Assembly: GCA_029237735.1 (NCBI GenBank)
Contig: JAQZBU010000033.1
Coordinates: forward strand, 1-42,821
Reading direction: 5' to 3'
Source of the DNA: Ramlibacter sp.
GTDB taxonomy: Bacteria; Pseudomonadota; Gammaproteobacteria; Burkholderiales; Burkholderiaceae_C
DNA length: 42,821 nt
Made by a program: the position numbers and the translations under genes
The notes under the pieces: generated by a model
Seen by the model: the letters and a program-made list of their open reading frames with translations, nothing else
Database searches by the model: none
Told to the model about the DNA's origin: nothing
Part shown: positions 18,131 through 28,604 of the stretch, one piece after another
How the letters are laid out: each line of letters begins with the position of its first letter
Position numbering within the stretch: position 1 is the first letter of the stretch

Positions 18131-18160
18131 GGTTGGTTCCTTCCATCCGGAAGCCCAACC
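18131..18160 (+). other. Possible stem-loop in the sulfate operon leader
   Basis: GGTTGG and CCAACC bracket an inner TTCC/GGAA pairing with a small bulge, 14 bases before the sbp start codon. It could be a leader structure. It is short, and no known riboswitch class is matched. Confidence 0.25.
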
Positions 18161-18173
18161 ACGAAGCAATGAC

Positions 18174-19166
18174 ATGAATTCAAAGTTCAAGACCCTCCTG
18201 GCCGGCGCCGCGCTGGCCGCCAGCGGCATCGCCGGCGCACAGACGCTGTTGAACGTTTCCTACGACGTGGCGCGCGAGTTCTACAAGGACTACAACGCCG
18301 CCTTCCTCGCCCACTATAAGAAGACCACGGGCAAAGACATCAAGATCGACCAGGCGCACGGCGGCTCCAGCGCGCAGGCGCGGGCCGTGGCCGATGGCCT
18401 GGATGCCGACGTCGTCACGATGAACACCACCACGGACGTCGAATTCCTGGCGGAGAAGGGCGTTGTCGCCAAGGACTGGGCCAAGCGCTTCCCCGACAAC
18501 GCGGCGCCCACCACGTCCACCATGCTGTTCCTCGTGCGCAATGGCAACCCCAAGGGGATCAAGGACTGGGATGACCTGATCAAGCCCGGCGTGCAGGTGA
18601 TCGTCGTCAATCCCAAGACCGGCGGCAACGGCCGCTATGCCTACCTTGCTGCCCTGGGCTACATGAAGAAGAAGGGCGCGACCGAGGCCCAGCAGCAAGA
18701 GTTCCTCTCCAAGCTGTACAAGAACGTCCCGGTGCTGGCGCGTGGCGGCCGCGATGCCACCACCGCGTTCCTGCAGCGCAATACCGGCGACGTGCTGATC
18801 ACGTTCGAGTCCGAGGTGGAGTCGGTCAATCGCGAGTTCGGCGCGGACAAGGTCGACGTCGTCTATCCGTCCGTCAGCATCCTCGCCGAGAACCCGGTGG
18901 CGGTGGTCGAGCGCACCGTGGCCAAGAAGGGCACGGCGGACCTCGCCAAGGCTTACCTGCAATACCTGTACTCCGACGAGGGGCAGGAGATCGCTGCCAA
19001 GCACTCCATCCGCCCACGCTCGCAGGCCGTGCTGAAGAAATACGCCAACACCTTCAAGCCGATCAAGCTGTTCACCGTACAGGAGCTCTACGGCTCACTC
19101 TCCGAAGCACAAAAAGTGTATTTCAACGACGGCGGCCAGTTCGACAAGATCTACACGGTGAAGTGA
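18174..19166 (+). CDS. sbp: Sulfate/thiosulfate ABC transporter binding protein
   Basis: A 330-residue periplasmic substrate-binding protein of the Sbp/CysP family. Residues 1-22 form a signal peptide ending GAQ. The mature start '[30 protein letters not shown]' and '[25 protein letters not shown]' are the sulfate-binding family motifs; '[19 protein letters not shown]' and '[16 protein letters not shown]' follow. It delivers sulfate to CysT/CysW/CysA, encoded just downstream in the same orientation (1-base gap, then overlaps). The CysB-like regulator at 34764-35708 is a plausible controller. CysP and Sbp cannot be told apart with certainty from sequence alone. Confidence 0.93.
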   Translation: MNSKFKTLLAGAALAASGIAGAQTLLNVSYDVAREFYKDYNAAFLAHYKKTTGKDIKIDQAHGGSSAQARAVADGLDADVVTMNTTTDVEFLAEKGVVAKDWAKRFPDNAAPTTSTMLFLVRNGNPKGIKDWDDLIKPGVQVIVVNPKTGGNGRYAYLAALGYMKKKGATEAQQQEFLSKLYKNVPVLARGGRDATTAFLQRNTGDVLITFESEVESVNREFGADKVDVVYPSVSILAENPVAVVERTVAKKGTADLAKAYLQYLYSDEGQEIAAKHSIRPRSQAVLKKYANTFKPIKLFTVQELYGSLSEAQKVYFNDGGQFDKIYTVK

Positions 19167-19167
19167 C

Positions 19168-20046
19168 GTGACCGCTGCGAGTATCGGGGTGCCGCTGCCG
19201 GGCGCGGCGGCGCCTTCGCGGGGCGGAAGCAAGAAGGTCTTGCCCGGCTTCAACCTGACGCTCGGCTACACGTTGCTGTACCTGAGCCTCATCGTCCTGA
19301 TTCCGCTTTCGGCGCTGGTGTTCAAGACGTTCACGCTGAGCTGGGAGCAGTTCTGGGCGGCGATCAGCTCGCCTCGCGTGCTGGCTTCGTACCGGCTCAC
19401 GTTCGGCGCCTCGCTCATCGCGGCGCTGATCAACGTGGTGTTCGGCCTGCTGGTGGCGTGGGTGCTGGTGCGCTACACGTTTCCGGGCAAGAAGATCGTC
19501 GATGCACTGGTCGATTTGCCCTTCGCCCTGCCCACGGCCGTTGCGGGCATCTCGCTCACTGCGCTGCTGGCGGGCAACGGCTGGATCGGCCAGTACCTGG
19601 AGCCTTTGGGCATCAAGCTGGCATTCAACCCGAATGGCGTCGTCATCGCGCTGATCTTCATCGGCCTGCCCTTCGTGGTGCGCACCGTGCAGCCCGTGCT
19701 GGAAGACACCGAGAAGGAGTTGGAAGAGGCGGCGATGTGCCTGGGCGCGACGCGCTGGCAAACCTTTGCCAAGGTGATCTTCCCGTCGATCGCGCCGGCA
19801 CTGCTCACCGGTTTCGCGATGGCCTTCGCCCGCGCGATCGGCGAGTACGGCTCGGTGATTTTCATCGCGGGCAACATGCCTATGGTGTCGGAGATCACGC
19901 CGCTCGTCATCATCGGCAAGCTGGAGCAGTACGACTACGCCGGCGCCACGGCCGTTGCGGTGGTGATGCTGGTGATGTCGTTCGTGCTGCTGCTGGTGAT
20001 CAACGCCTTGCAAGGCTGGCAGCGCCGGCGATCGGGGGGCGCATGA
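19168..20046 (+). CDS. cysT: Sulfate ABC transporter permease CysT
   Basis: A 292-residue inner-membrane permease (also cysU) of the sulfate importer. Six hydrophobic segments surround the EAA loop '[30 protein letters not shown]', which docks on the ATPase. '[20 protein letters not shown]' and '[16 protein letters not shown]' are CysT hallmarks. It starts at a GTG one base after the sbp stop, without a strong ribosome-binding site, so translation probably depends on coupling. Its stop overlaps the cysW start. Confidence 0.95.
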   Translation: MTAASIGVPLPGAAAPSRGGSKKVLPGFNLTLGYTLLYLSLIVLIPLSALVFKTFTLSWEQFWAAISSPRVLASYRLTFGASLIAALINVVFGLLVAWVLVRYTFPGKKIVDALVDLPFALPTAVAGISLTALLAGNGWIGQYLEPLGIKLAFNPNGVVIALIFIGLPFVVRTVQPVLEDTEKELEEAAMCLGATRWQTFAKVIFPSIAPALLTGFAMAFARAIGEYGSVIFIAGNMPMVSEITPLVIIGKLEQYDYAGATAVAVVMLVMSFVLLLVINALQGWQRRRSGGA

Positions 20047-20932
20047 CCGACCTCGCCAAGAAGCGCGTCATCACCACCGAAGCGCCATGGGTGCGCTTCA
20101 CGCTGATCGGCATCGCCCTGGCCTTCGTGCTGCTGTTCCTGGTGCTGCCGTTGGCTGCCGTGTTCACGGAGGCGCTGCGCAAGGGCTTCGGCGCCTACCT
20201 GGAGGGCCTGAGGGAGCCGGATGCCTGGTCGGCCATCAAACTCACGCTGATCACGGCGGCCATCGCCGTGCCGTTGAACCTCGTGTTCGGCGTGGCCGCC
20301 GCATGGTGCATCGCCAAGTACGAGTTTCGCGGCAAGGCCTTCCTCACCACGCTGGTCGACCTGCCGTTCTCGGTGTCGCCCGTGGTCGCCGGCCTGATCT
20401 ACGTGCTGATGTTCGGCGCGCAGGGCTGGTTCGGCCCGTGGCTTGCCGAGCACAACATCAAGATCATCTTCGCCATCCCGGGCATCGTGCTAGCCACGAT
20501 CTTCGTCACCTTCCCGTTCATCGCGCGCGAGCTGATCCCCTTGATGCAGGCGCAGGGCAACGACGAGGAGCAGGCCGCCATCGTGCTGGGCGCCACCGGT
20601 TGGCAGACCTTCTGGCGCGTGACGCTGCCCAACATCAAGTGGGGCCTGATCTACGGCGTGATCCTTTGCAATGCCAGGGCGATGGGCGAGTTCGGCGCGG
20701 TGTCGGTGGTGTCCGGCCACATCCGCGGCCAGACCAACACCATGCCGCTGCACGTGGAGATCCTCTACAACGAATACCAGTCGGTCGCCGCGTTCTCGGT
20801 CGCCTCGCTGCTGGCCCTGCTGGCGCTGGTGACGCTGGTGATCAAGTCCGTCGTCGAATGGCGGCATGAACGTGAAATGCAAGCGGCGGCGGACTTGCCG
20901 CCAGAGCGGCCGCTGGTCGCCAAGGAAGCACG

Positions 20933-20936
<4 letters not shown>
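20043..20936 (+). CDS. cysW: Sulfate ABC transporter permease CysW
   Basis: A 297-residue inner-membrane permease, partner of CysT. Its EAA loop is '[31 protein letters not shown]'. '[22 protein letters not shown]' and '[35 protein letters not shown]' identify CysW. The ATG overlaps the cysT stop and its own stop overlaps cysA, giving one tightly coupled transport operon. Confidence 0.95.
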
Positions 20937-22073
<1,137 letters not shown>

Positions 22074-22090
<17 letters not shown>

Positions 22091-22604
22091 CAATGCGCCA
22101 AGGCGCGTTCTGGGCGTAGTGGCCGCCATCGGCGTGGGGATGCTCGCCTTCGGTTTGTACCTGCAGCACGTCGTGGGGCTGGACCCATGCCCAATGTGCA
22201 TCGTGCAGCGCTATGCGTTGGTAATGGTGGTCCTGGCGGCGGGGCTCACGGCGCTGTCCGGCCATCGCGCCGTGTTGCTCGCGGGCAGTTTCCTCATGCT
22301 GCTGTTCGCAGGATTCGGCGCCTTCGTGGCCGGGCGCCAGAGCTTCCTGCAGTGGTATCCGCCCGAGATCTCGTCCTGCGGCCGCGATTTCTACGGGATG
22401 ATCGAAACCTTCCCGCTGCAGCGCGTCATCCCCATGATCTTCAAAGGCAGCGGCGACTGCACCAAGATCGACTGGACCTTCCTGGGCGGGTCGCTGGCCA
22501 ACTGGTCGTTCATCTGGTTCGCAGTCTTCGCGGTCGTCGCACTCGTGCTGCTTGCGCGGCTCGCCCGGCGGTCCGAACGACCGCGGCACGCACTACAGGG
22601 CTGA
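22074..22604 (+). CDS. dsbB: Disulfide bond formation protein DsbB
   Basis: A 176-residue inner-membrane quinone reductase that reoxidises DsbA. Four helices and two periplasmic loops are visible. The first loop carries C39-P-M-C42 ('[13 protein letters not shown]'), the second C102 and C129. The start is a TTG with an AGGGGAAG site three to ten bases upstream; there is no ATG in a suitable place, and the TTG gives the family's usual length. It overlaps cysA by 17 bases and runs 12 bases into the convergent esterase gene. Confidence 0.92.
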
Positions 22605-23954
22605 GGGATAAGTTTCCGGCGCCTCGCCGGTGTGCCAGACTGGGCCCTTGTCCAGCGGTTCCAGGGCGTGGGTCTGGTCGATGTGGATTACCGCATCGAA
22701 CTGCTCCGCCAGCCGCGTGAAGAAGTAATGGCTCTGCCGCTCCGTTTCCGGCCGGTAGATCACGCCGATGGCACGCTGCAGGCGCCTGGGCTGCGCGATC
22801 ATCGATTTCAGCGCTTCGTTGTCACGCAATGGCAGCATGAAGCGCTGCACGCCCATCTGGTGGAAGACGTCTTCCCAGCTGCCGGGCAGCCCCTCGCGAA
22901 CTCGCTTGCGATGCGGCGGGTCATCCCACTCCGAAGCGGCCGTTACCCAGCCGCGGTGGGTGCTGAAGCCGATGAGCGCGGCGTCGTTCGCATAGCGGTC
23001 GCGCATCAACTGGCCCACGTTCCATTCGCCGAGGTCGCCCATTTCGGTGGCCGATGCGTCGCCCAGGTGCGAGTTGTGGGCCCACACGGCGATGCGCGGC
23101 GGCGTGGAGCCCGTGCCCAGATGCCGGTCCAGCGCCTGCAGGGTCTCCACCATGTGACTGTCTCGCAGGTTCCAGGATGACACCCGGCCGCGGAACATCG
23201 TGCGGTAGTACTCCTCGGCGTTGTGCACGAGGCGCGCGTTCTGCTGCGCATAGAAGGCCTCGTCTCGCTCCATGCCGGGCACCTGCGGCATGTCCGCGAT
23301 GCGCCGGTTCAAATCGCGCAACTGCTGCACCACCTCGTCCTCGCAACTGGGCGTGAGGCCGTAGCTTGCACCGTAGCCGTACGCCTGGCTGTCGTCGTGG
23401 GCATGATCGAAGCAGGCGTAGCGCGCCCGCGCCTTGCGCGCGGAGTCGGGGTCCACGCGGTCCAGGTAATTCAGCACTTCGGACATCGAGGTGAACAGGC
23501 TGTAGAGGTCGATGCCGTAGAAGCCCACCTGCTCCTGCCGGCCGCGCCCCTCGTTGTAATCGCGCAGCCATTCGACGAAGTCGCGCACCTCCGTATTGCG
23601 CCACATCCACGCGGGGAATCGCCTGAAGCCCGAGAGCGCCTGCGTCGCGTCCGTATCCTGGGACAGGCCACGCACGTAGCGATTGACCCGCCATGCGTCC
23701 GGCCAGTCGGCCTCCACGGCGACGGCGGTGAACCCTTTCTCCTTGATCAGGCGCTGGGTAATCCAGATGCGTTCGCGATAGAACTCGCGGGTGCCGTGGG
23801 ACGCCTCGCCTAGCAGTGCGAAGCGCGAGCTGCCGATCAGTTCCAGCAGCCCGTCGTGGTCATCCGGTGTGCCGTGCAACGGCCGGGCGTGGCGCTTCAA
23901 GCCCTGGATCAGTGCTTCCTCGGCCTGGAGTGCGGTCGACTCTCGAAGGGGCAT
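22593..23954 (-). CDS. Erythromycin esterase family protein
   Basis: A 453-residue member of the erythromycin-esterase/succinoglycan biosynthesis family. The active-site motif 'LLGEASHGTREFYRER' is at 48-62 (E50, H53), with 'VAVEADWPDAWRVNRYVRG' following and 'IAVWAHNSHLGDASATEMG' later, which holds the second catalytic His. Most chromosomal members are not antibiotic resistance genes and have unknown substrates. It is the last gene of a minus-strand set after the phosphoribosyltransferase and the alpha/beta hydrolase, a trio I recall together in stress-responsive loci of proteobacteria. Resistance to macrolides should not be inferred. Confidence 0.9.
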   Translation of the reverse strand: MPLRESTALQAEEALIQGLKRHARPLHGTPDDHDGLLELIGSSRFALLGEASHGTREFYRERIWITQRLIKEKGFTAVAVEADWPDAWRVNRYVRGLSQDTDATQALSGFRRFPAWMWRNTEVRDFVEWLRDYNEGRGRQEQVGFYGIDLYSLFTSMSEVLNYLDRVDPDSARKARARYACFDHAHDDSQAYGYGASYGLTPSCEDEVVQQLRDLNRRIADMPQVPGMERDEAFYAQQNARLVHNAEEYYRTMFRGRVSSWNLRDSHMVETLQALDRHLGTGSTPPRIAVWAHNSHLGDASATEMGDLGEWNVGQLMRDRYANDAALIGFSTHRGWVTAASEWDDPPHRKRVREGLPGSWEDVFHQMGVQRFMLPLRDNEALKSMIAQPRRLQRAIGVIYRPETERQSHYFFTRLAEQFDAVIHIDQTHALEPLDKGPVWHTGEAPETYPSAL

Positions 23955-23971
23955 CGCTTATCCTGCTGCGT

Positions 23972-24640
23972 TCAATGAAGCGTGTGGGCGTGCTCGCGGC
24001 GGGCCTCGTCCAGCAACTCGTGAACCTCGTCGTCCGTCGACTGGGGGAAGTTCTGGTACCAAAGCCCGACGGCGCGGAACGGCCGGGGCGTCGCCGCGCA
24101 CACCACCTCGTCGGCGTCAGCGCGCAGCATCTCGCAGGTTTCCTCTGCGCCCACCGGCACGGCCACGACGAGGTAGGCCGGCTTCTGCCGGCGGATGGCC
24201 AGCACCGCCGCCCGCATGGTCGAACCCGTGGCCAGGCCGTCGTCCACCACGATCACCGTCCGCCCGCGCACGTCGATGGCTGGCCGGTCGCCCCGGTAAA
24301 GCAGTTCGCGGCGCGTCAGTTCGTCCTGTTCGCGCGCGACGACGGCAGCGACGTCATCGGGCGACACCGAGATCCCGGGCATCGGGTTCATGACCCGGAC
24401 GCCGCCGCTTGCGATGGCACCCATCGCGTATTCCTCGTGGCCGGGAAATCCTAGCTTGCGCACGACGAAGATGTCGAGAGGCGCATTCAGCTCATGCGCC
24501 ACTTCGAAGCCGACGGCCACGCCGCCTCGGGGAAGGGCCAGCACCAGCAGGTCGGGCCGGTCTCGCAGGTGCTCGAGCTTTTCCGCGAGGACGCGGCCAG
24601 CTTGCCTGCGGTCGCGCAAGGGAAGCCGGACATCCGTCAT
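23972..24640 (-). CDS. Phosphoribosyltransferase-family protein
   Basis: A 222-residue cytoplasmic protein with the PRPP-binding loop 'VIVVDDGLATGST' at 129-141. The N-terminal 'FRDRRQAG..LAEKL'-like start and 'LALPRGGVAVGFEVAHELNAPLDIFVVRKLGFPGHEEYAMGAIASGG' mark the subgroup found with erythromycin-esterase and dienelactone-hydrolase-like genes. The substrate base is unknown. The start codon overlaps the stop of the upstream hydrolase gene by four bases, showing translational coupling. 17 bases separate it from the esterase gene. Confidence 0.9.
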   Translation of the reverse strand: MTDVRLPLRDRRQAGRVLAEKLEHLRDRPDLLVLALPRGGVAVGFEVAHELNAPLDIFVVRKLGFPGHEEYAMGAIASGGVRVMNPMPGISVSPDDVAAVVAREQDELTRRELLYRGDRPAIDVRGRTVIVVDDGLATGSTMRAAVLAIRRQKPAYLVVAVPVGAEETCEMLRADADEVVCAATPRPFRAVGLWYQNFPQSTDDEVHELLDEARREHAHTLH

Positions 24641-25323
24641 GCAGCGTGCTCCACGCGCGCCAGGTGCGCGCTGAACCAGGACGCCGCGAGGTCCTGCACC
24701 TGCTCCAGGGCGCCGCGTTCTTCAAAGAGGTGTGTGGCCCCGGGGACGATCTCCAGCCGCTTCTCACACTGCATCCGCTTGAGTGCTTCTTCGTTGAGTT
24801 CGATCACGCCGTGGTCCGCGCCGCCCACGATCAGCAAGGTGGGCGCCGTGACGGCCGCCAGCGCCGCAGGCCCTGCGAGGTCGGGCCTGCCGCCGCGAGA
24901 CACCACGGCCGAGATGCGGTCACCCAGGCGCGCCGCCGCGATCAGGGCGGCCGCGCTGCCCGTGCTCGCGCCGAAGTAGCCGACGGGCGTATTCTTGAGT
25001 TCGCGCTGCGAGCCCACCCACATCGTGGCGTCCTGCATGCGGCGCGTCAGCAGGGGAATGTCGAACCGGTGCTCGCGGGTGTGCATGTCGACCTGCTCCT
25101 CCTGCGCAGTCAGCAGGTCGAACAGCAGCGTCGCGATGCCGGCTTGCTGCAGGCGCTGCGCCACCTGGCGATTGCGCGCGCTGTGGCGGCCGCTGCCGCT
25201 GCCGTGGGCGAACAGTACGACGCCAGCGAAACCAGCTGGCAGCGCCAGGTCGCCGTACAGCCACGCATCTCCAGAGGGGATGCGGACCTCTTGCGGGGCG
25301 AAAGCTTGAGTGGATGCTGTCAT
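24637..25323 (-). CDS. Dienelactone-hydrolase-like alpha/beta hydrolase
   Basis: A 228-residue soluble alpha/beta hydrolase. The nucleophile elbow 'GASTGSAAAL' puts the catalytic Ser at 120. The acid is probably the Asp in 'IVGGADHGV' and the His in 'PGATHLFEE' completes the triad. 'VVLFAHGSGSGRHSARNR' forms the oxyanion region. It heads the three-gene minus-strand operon, behind the ANR-like palindrome at 25444-25461. The substrate is unknown; the dienelactone hydrolase label describes fold family, not a shown reaction. Confidence 0.88.
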   Translation of the reverse strand: MTASTQAFAPQEVRIPSGDAWLYGDLALPAGFAGVVLFAHGSGSGRHSARNRQVAQRLQQAGIATLLFDLLTAQEEQVDMHTREHRFDIPLLTRRMQDATMWVGSQRELKNTPVGYFGASTGSAAALIAAARLGDRISAVVSRGGRPDLAGPAALAAVTAPTLLIVGGADHGVIELNEEALKRMQCEKRLEIVPGATHLFEERGALEQVQDLAASWFSAHLARVEHAA

Positions 25324-25443
25324 GGCACCTCCGGCAGAACAACGCTAGGCCCCCGGCATGCCGGGCGATGTCGGACCAATTCGCTTTCGGTGTAGGAACG
25401 CCCGGTCCGACCTGTTCAAGGTAGGCCGCTCGCGGCCGCGCTG

Positions 25444-25461
25444 CCTTGACCCGGGTCAAGG
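25444..25461. promoter_or_regulatory. ANR/FNR-type palindrome upstream of the stress operon
   Basis: An 18-base perfect palindrome, CCTTGACCC followed by GGGTCAAGG. It contains TTGAC-N4-GTCAA, close to the FNR/ANR/DNR consensus TTGAT-N4-ATCAA. It lies about 120 bases upstream of the hydrolase start, and just beyond the stop of the glyoxalase-fold gene. Low-oxygen or NO-linked control of the three-gene operon is inferred. Confidence 0.5.
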
Positions 25462-25469
25462 TCGGTGGA

Positions 25470-25877
25470 TCAGGGCGCGGGCGGTCCTTTTAGCTCTACC
25501 ACGTTGCCTTCCGGGTCACGCAAGTAGAGCGAGGGCCCTTGGCCTTCGGCTCCGAAACGCTGCACGACCTCGCCGGGGTCCGCGCCACGGCTCGAGAGCC
25601 ATGCGCGCAGCGCATCGCCATCGAATGGCTCGATGCGCAGGCAGAAATGGTCAAGGTTGCGCCCCTCGGGGCCGGGCGGCGCGCCGCCGGCACGGCCAAG
25701 CTTTCCCTCGATGGTCACCAGGTCGATGAGCGAAGCGCCGGCGCGCACCTGGTACAGGCCCAGCTCATCCTGGACGCGCTCCAGCGTGCAGCCCAGCACT
25801 TCGGTGTAGAAACGCAGCATGGCCTCGACGTCCCGCACGCGCAGTACGACGTGGTCCAGCTGCAGGATCCTGAACAT
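25470..25877 (-). CDS. VOC (glyoxalase/bleomycin resistance) family protein
   Basis: A 135-residue VOC-fold protein. The first beta-alpha-beta-beta-beta module is 'LDHVVLRVRDVEAMLRFYTEVLGCTLERVQDELGLYQVRAG', the second 'LDHFCLRIEPFDGDALRAWLSSRG ... SLYLRDPEGNVVELKGP'. Metal-type ligands H9 and the Glu in 'NVVELKG' are present. Its substrate is unknown. ATG 25877 is chosen over the open frame to 25961, because the longer form would run back into argA. Its start is one base after the argA stop, so it is in the argA operon. Confidence 0.88.
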   Translation of the reverse strand: MFRILQLDHVVLRVRDVEAMLRFYTEVLGCTLERVQDELGLYQVRAGASLIDLVTIEGKLGRAGGAPPGPEGRNLDHFCLRIEPFDGDALRAWLSSRGADPGEVVQRFGAEGQGPSLYLRDPEGNVVELKGPPAP

Positions 25878-25878
25878 A

Positions 25879-27228
25879 TCAAACCAGCTTCTTGACGAAG
25901 ACCAGGCTCTTGCGGTCCCAGTTGTACTTGCGTTTGCGGGCTTCGGGCAGCCAGTCGGCATCGGCCTGCACGAAGCCGCGCTTGAGGAACCAGTGCATGG
26001 TGCGGGTGGTTAACACGAAGATGCTTTCCAGGCCCATGGCCCGCGCGCGCTGCTCGATGCGCTTGAGGATCTTCTCGCCGTCGCCCTGGCCCTGGCTCTG
26101 GGGCGAAACGGTCAGCGCGGCCATCTCGCCGGTTTTCGCTTCGGGGTAAGGGTAGAGCGCCGCACAAGCGAAGATCACGCCGTCGTGTTCGACGATGGTG
26201 TAGTTGGCGACGTCCCGCTCGATCTCGGTGCGGTCGCGCTTGACCAGCGTGCCGTCTTTTTCGAAGGGCTCGATCAGCTGCAGGATGCCACCCACATCGT
26301 CGGCAGTAGCTTCGCGCAGTTCTTCCAGCTTCTCGTCGATCACCATGGTGCCGATGCCGTCGTGCACGTACACCTCGAGCAGGAGCGAACCGTCGGTGGC
26401 GAAGGGGATGATGTGGCTGCGCTCCACGCCCGCCTTGCAGGCCTTCACGCAATGCTGAAGGTAGAAAGCGGTGTCGGTGGGTTGCTGCGCGCTGGGCAGG
26501 CTGGCGAGCAGCTGCTCCGCGGCGGCCAGGGACAGTTCCGTGTCGATCTGGTTGTCGTCGCCTTCGGGCTCCAGCGGCCGGACGCGGACGCCGGGAACTT
26601 CCGACAGAAAAATCAGCTTGTCGGCCTGCAGCGCAATGGCGATGCTGGTTGCCACTTCTTCCATGGTCAGGTTGAACGCTTCGCCCGTGGGAGAGAAGCC
26701 GAACGGCGAGACCAGCACCATCGCGCCGAAATCGAGCGTGCGAGTGATGCCGCCCACGTCCACCTTACGCACAAGGCCCGAGTGCTTGAAGTCAACGCCA
26801 TCGAGAACGCCGACCGGGCGGGCGGTGATGAAGTTGCCCGAGATCACGCGCACGGTGGAACCGGCCATGGGTGTATTGGGCAGCCCCTGGCTGAAGGCTG
26901 CTTCGATCTCATAGCGCAGCTGGCCGGCGGCCTCCTGGGCCGAGTCGAGCGCGACCTCGTCGGTGATGCGCATGCCGTGCGAATATTTGGCTGCATGGCC
27001 CTTGGCCTTGAGCTGCTCAGTCACCTGAGGGCGGAAGCCGTGCACGAGGACGATCTTCACGCCCATGCTCTGGATCAGCGCGAGATCCTGCGCGATGTGC
27101 TGGAGCTTGCCGGCGGCGATCGCCTCGCCCGCCATGCCGACCACGAAGGTCTTGCCCCGGTGCATGTGGATGTAGGGCGCCACCGACCGGAACCAGGGCA
27201 CAAACGTGAAATTGAAGACGGTGGACAT
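25879..27228 (-). CDS. argA: N-acetylglutamate synthase
   Basis: A 449-residue enzyme making N-acetylglutamate from glutamate and acetyl-CoA, the first step of arginine synthesis. Residues up to about 290 are the amino-acid-kinase-like domain ('YIHMHRGKTFVVGMAGEAI', 'KIVLVHGFRPQVTEQLK', 'SGNFITARPVGVLDGVDFKHSGLVRKVD'), which binds arginine for feedback control. From about 305 the GNAT domain follows ('LREATADDVGGILQLIEPFEKDGTLVKRDR', 'VSPQSQGQGDGEKILKRIEQRARAMG'). ATG 27228 aligns with family starts; the frame is open to 27291. The QGQGDG acetyl-CoA loop is intact. Confidence 0.95.
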   Translation of the reverse strand: MSTVFNFTFVPWFRSVAPYIHMHRGKTFVVGMAGEAIAAGKLQHIAQDLALIQSMGVKIVLVHGFRPQVTEQLKAKGHAAKYSHGMRITDEVALDSAQEAAGQLRYEIEAAFSQGLPNTPMAGSTVRVISGNFITARPVGVLDGVDFKHSGLVRKVDVGGITRTLDFGAMVLVSPFGFSPTGEAFNLTMEEVATSIAIALQADKLIFLSEVPGVRVRPLEPEGDDNQIDTELSLAAAEQLLASLPSAQQPTDTAFYLQHCVKACKAGVERSHIIPFATDGSLLLEVYVHDGIGTMVIDEKLEELREATADDVGGILQLIEPFEKDGTLVKRDRTEIERDVANYTIVEHDGVIFACAALYPYPEAKTGEMAALTVSPQSQGQGDGEKILKRIEQRARAMGLESIFVLTTRTMHWFLKRGFVQADADWLPEARKRKYNWDRKSLVFVKKLV

Positions 27229-27342
27229 CGGCGCGGAAAGTTCGAATGGGTCGAAAGCGTGGCGGTTATGCCGAAAGTGTACGGCAATCACCTATGCGGC
27301 CCGATTGCATTCGCGGGGTCGGGCAGGTATGGTCGGGGCCCT

Positions 27343-28557
27343 ATGAATTCCCTTGTTATCGGCCTCTGGGGTGCGTTCTTCGGAAGCGTCGCCCTGATGT
27401 TCGCTGGATCGCTGGCCGCGTTCGCGCGCTCGCTGCGGCGCGTGGCGCTGACTGCCGCCTTGTCAGCCCTGGTGTCGGCGTTGTTCGTCGTTGCCTATCT
27501 GGGTTGGCTGCCGCTCGCAGAGCCCTTCGGGACCCGGCTGCTCGCGCATATCGCCGTGCTGTCGTCCGCGATGCTCGGCCTGATGCTGTTGACCATGCTC
27601 GGTGCGATGCGCCAGGCGGAAACCGCCCGCAAATTGCGCGGCGGCATGATGGCGACCGCGGCCGTGGTGCTTGGCGTGGGGTGGACACTGGAGGCCACGC
27701 AGTCGCTGGCGCTCAGCTCGGTCACTGCCCTGGGGATCGGCGCTGCGATGCTGGGGGCATGCATCCGCAGCGCGTGGCGAGGAGACCGGCTGGCATGGGT
27801 GGCGGTTTCGGGGGTGTCGTGCATGATGGTGGCGCTCACGGGCCTGAGCTGGATCGCGCTGCATCGCGAGGGCGTTCACTGGGGCGTCCACGCGGTAAGC
27901 GCCGTGGCCTCCGTCGCCTACGTGGCGGCCATGGCGACGGCGATGTGGATCCGCTATTCGTACCTGATCGAGCTGCGGGAGGTTGTGGCGCACGGGCCCG
28001 CGTACGACCCAGTCACCCGCATGCGCTCGCACGCGGAAACCGGCCAGATGGTGGGAAAGGCGTTTTTTCACCAGCGTCATGATCTCAGTCGTCCCGTGGG
28101 CGTGGCGGTTGTCTCGATCGGCAACCTCTACACGCTGGAGAAGCTCCATGGCCGTGCCGCGCTCAACCACGCGCTTTTCGTCTGCGCGGGCCGGTTGCGG
28201 CGCTGCCTGTCGGCGGACATCGAGATGGGACGACTGGGTGACGACGGCTTCCTGCTGCTGGCGCGCGCCTCGACAGACACGCAGCGTCTCGTGGAGATGG
28301 GCCGCCTGGTGGCCGAGCGCCTGTCGCGCCCGGTGAAGCTGAGCACCAGCGCGGCGGACGTGGAGGATGGCCAGGCGCACTGGGTGGCGCAGGTGGGCGT
28401 GGGCGTCCTCGCCACGACGGCGCAGGCGAAACCCTCGGCAGCAGTGGCCATGGCCGGCGCGATGTCGCGCACCGCCTGGAGCTATGCCACGCGGGTGGCG
28501 TGGCATGACGAGGCCGCGGGCCGGATCGCCGAGTTGCCCGCCACGGACGCGGCCTGA
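27343..28557 (+). CDS. Membrane protein with degenerate GGDEF domain
   Basis: A 404-residue protein. Residues 1-210 form about six to seven helices, a MHYT- or 7TM-like membrane sensor. From about 225 a diguanylate-cyclase-like domain follows ('YDPVTRMRSHAETGQ', 'VGVAVVSIGNLYTLEKLHGRAALNHALFVCAGRLRRCLSADIEMGRLGDDGFLLLAR'). The position of the GGDEF signature reads 'LGDDGF', and the metal- and GTP-binding residues are lost, so cyclase activity is unlikely. It may act as a receptor or be a decaying regulator. ATG 27343 is the first good start after the argA promoter region. Confidence 0.8.
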   Translation: MNSLVIGLWGAFFGSVALMFAGSLAAFARSLRRVALTAALSALVSALFVVAYLGWLPLAEPFGTRLLAHIAVLSSAMLGLMLLTMLGAMRQAETARKLRGGMMATAAVVLGVGWTLEATQSLALSSVTALGIGAAMLGACIRSAWRGDRLAWVAVSGVSCMMVALTGLSWIALHREGVHWGVHAVSAVASVAYVAAMATAMWIRYSYLIELREVVAHGPAYDPVTRMRSHAETGQMVGKAFFHQRHDLSRPVGVAVVSIGNLYTLEKLHGRAALNHALFVCAGRLRRCLSADIEMGRLGDDGFLLLARASTDTQRLVEMGRLVAERLSRPVKLSTSAADVEDGQAHWVAQVGVGVLATTAQAKPSAAVAMAGAMSRTAWSYATRVAWHDEAAGRIAELPATDAA

Positions 28558-28604
28558 GCAAAGGCCGGGCGGCGAAGGGGCTGGCGCGCCGATAATCGAG
28601 GGCT

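Noticed and set aside
18060-18173. Riboswitch before the sulfate operon
   Set aside because: Only a short imperfect stem-loop is seen at 18131-18160; no conserved core of a SAM or other known riboswitch could be traced.
22593-23954. Erythromycin resistance determinant
   Set aside because: The family name is historical; the context with a phosphoribosyltransferase and a hydrolase is that of chromosomal stress genes, so resistance is not supported.
26185-27342. Upstream extension of the GGDEF-like frame
   Set aside because: It lies antisense to argA over nearly its whole length; the membrane domain starts at ATG 27343.
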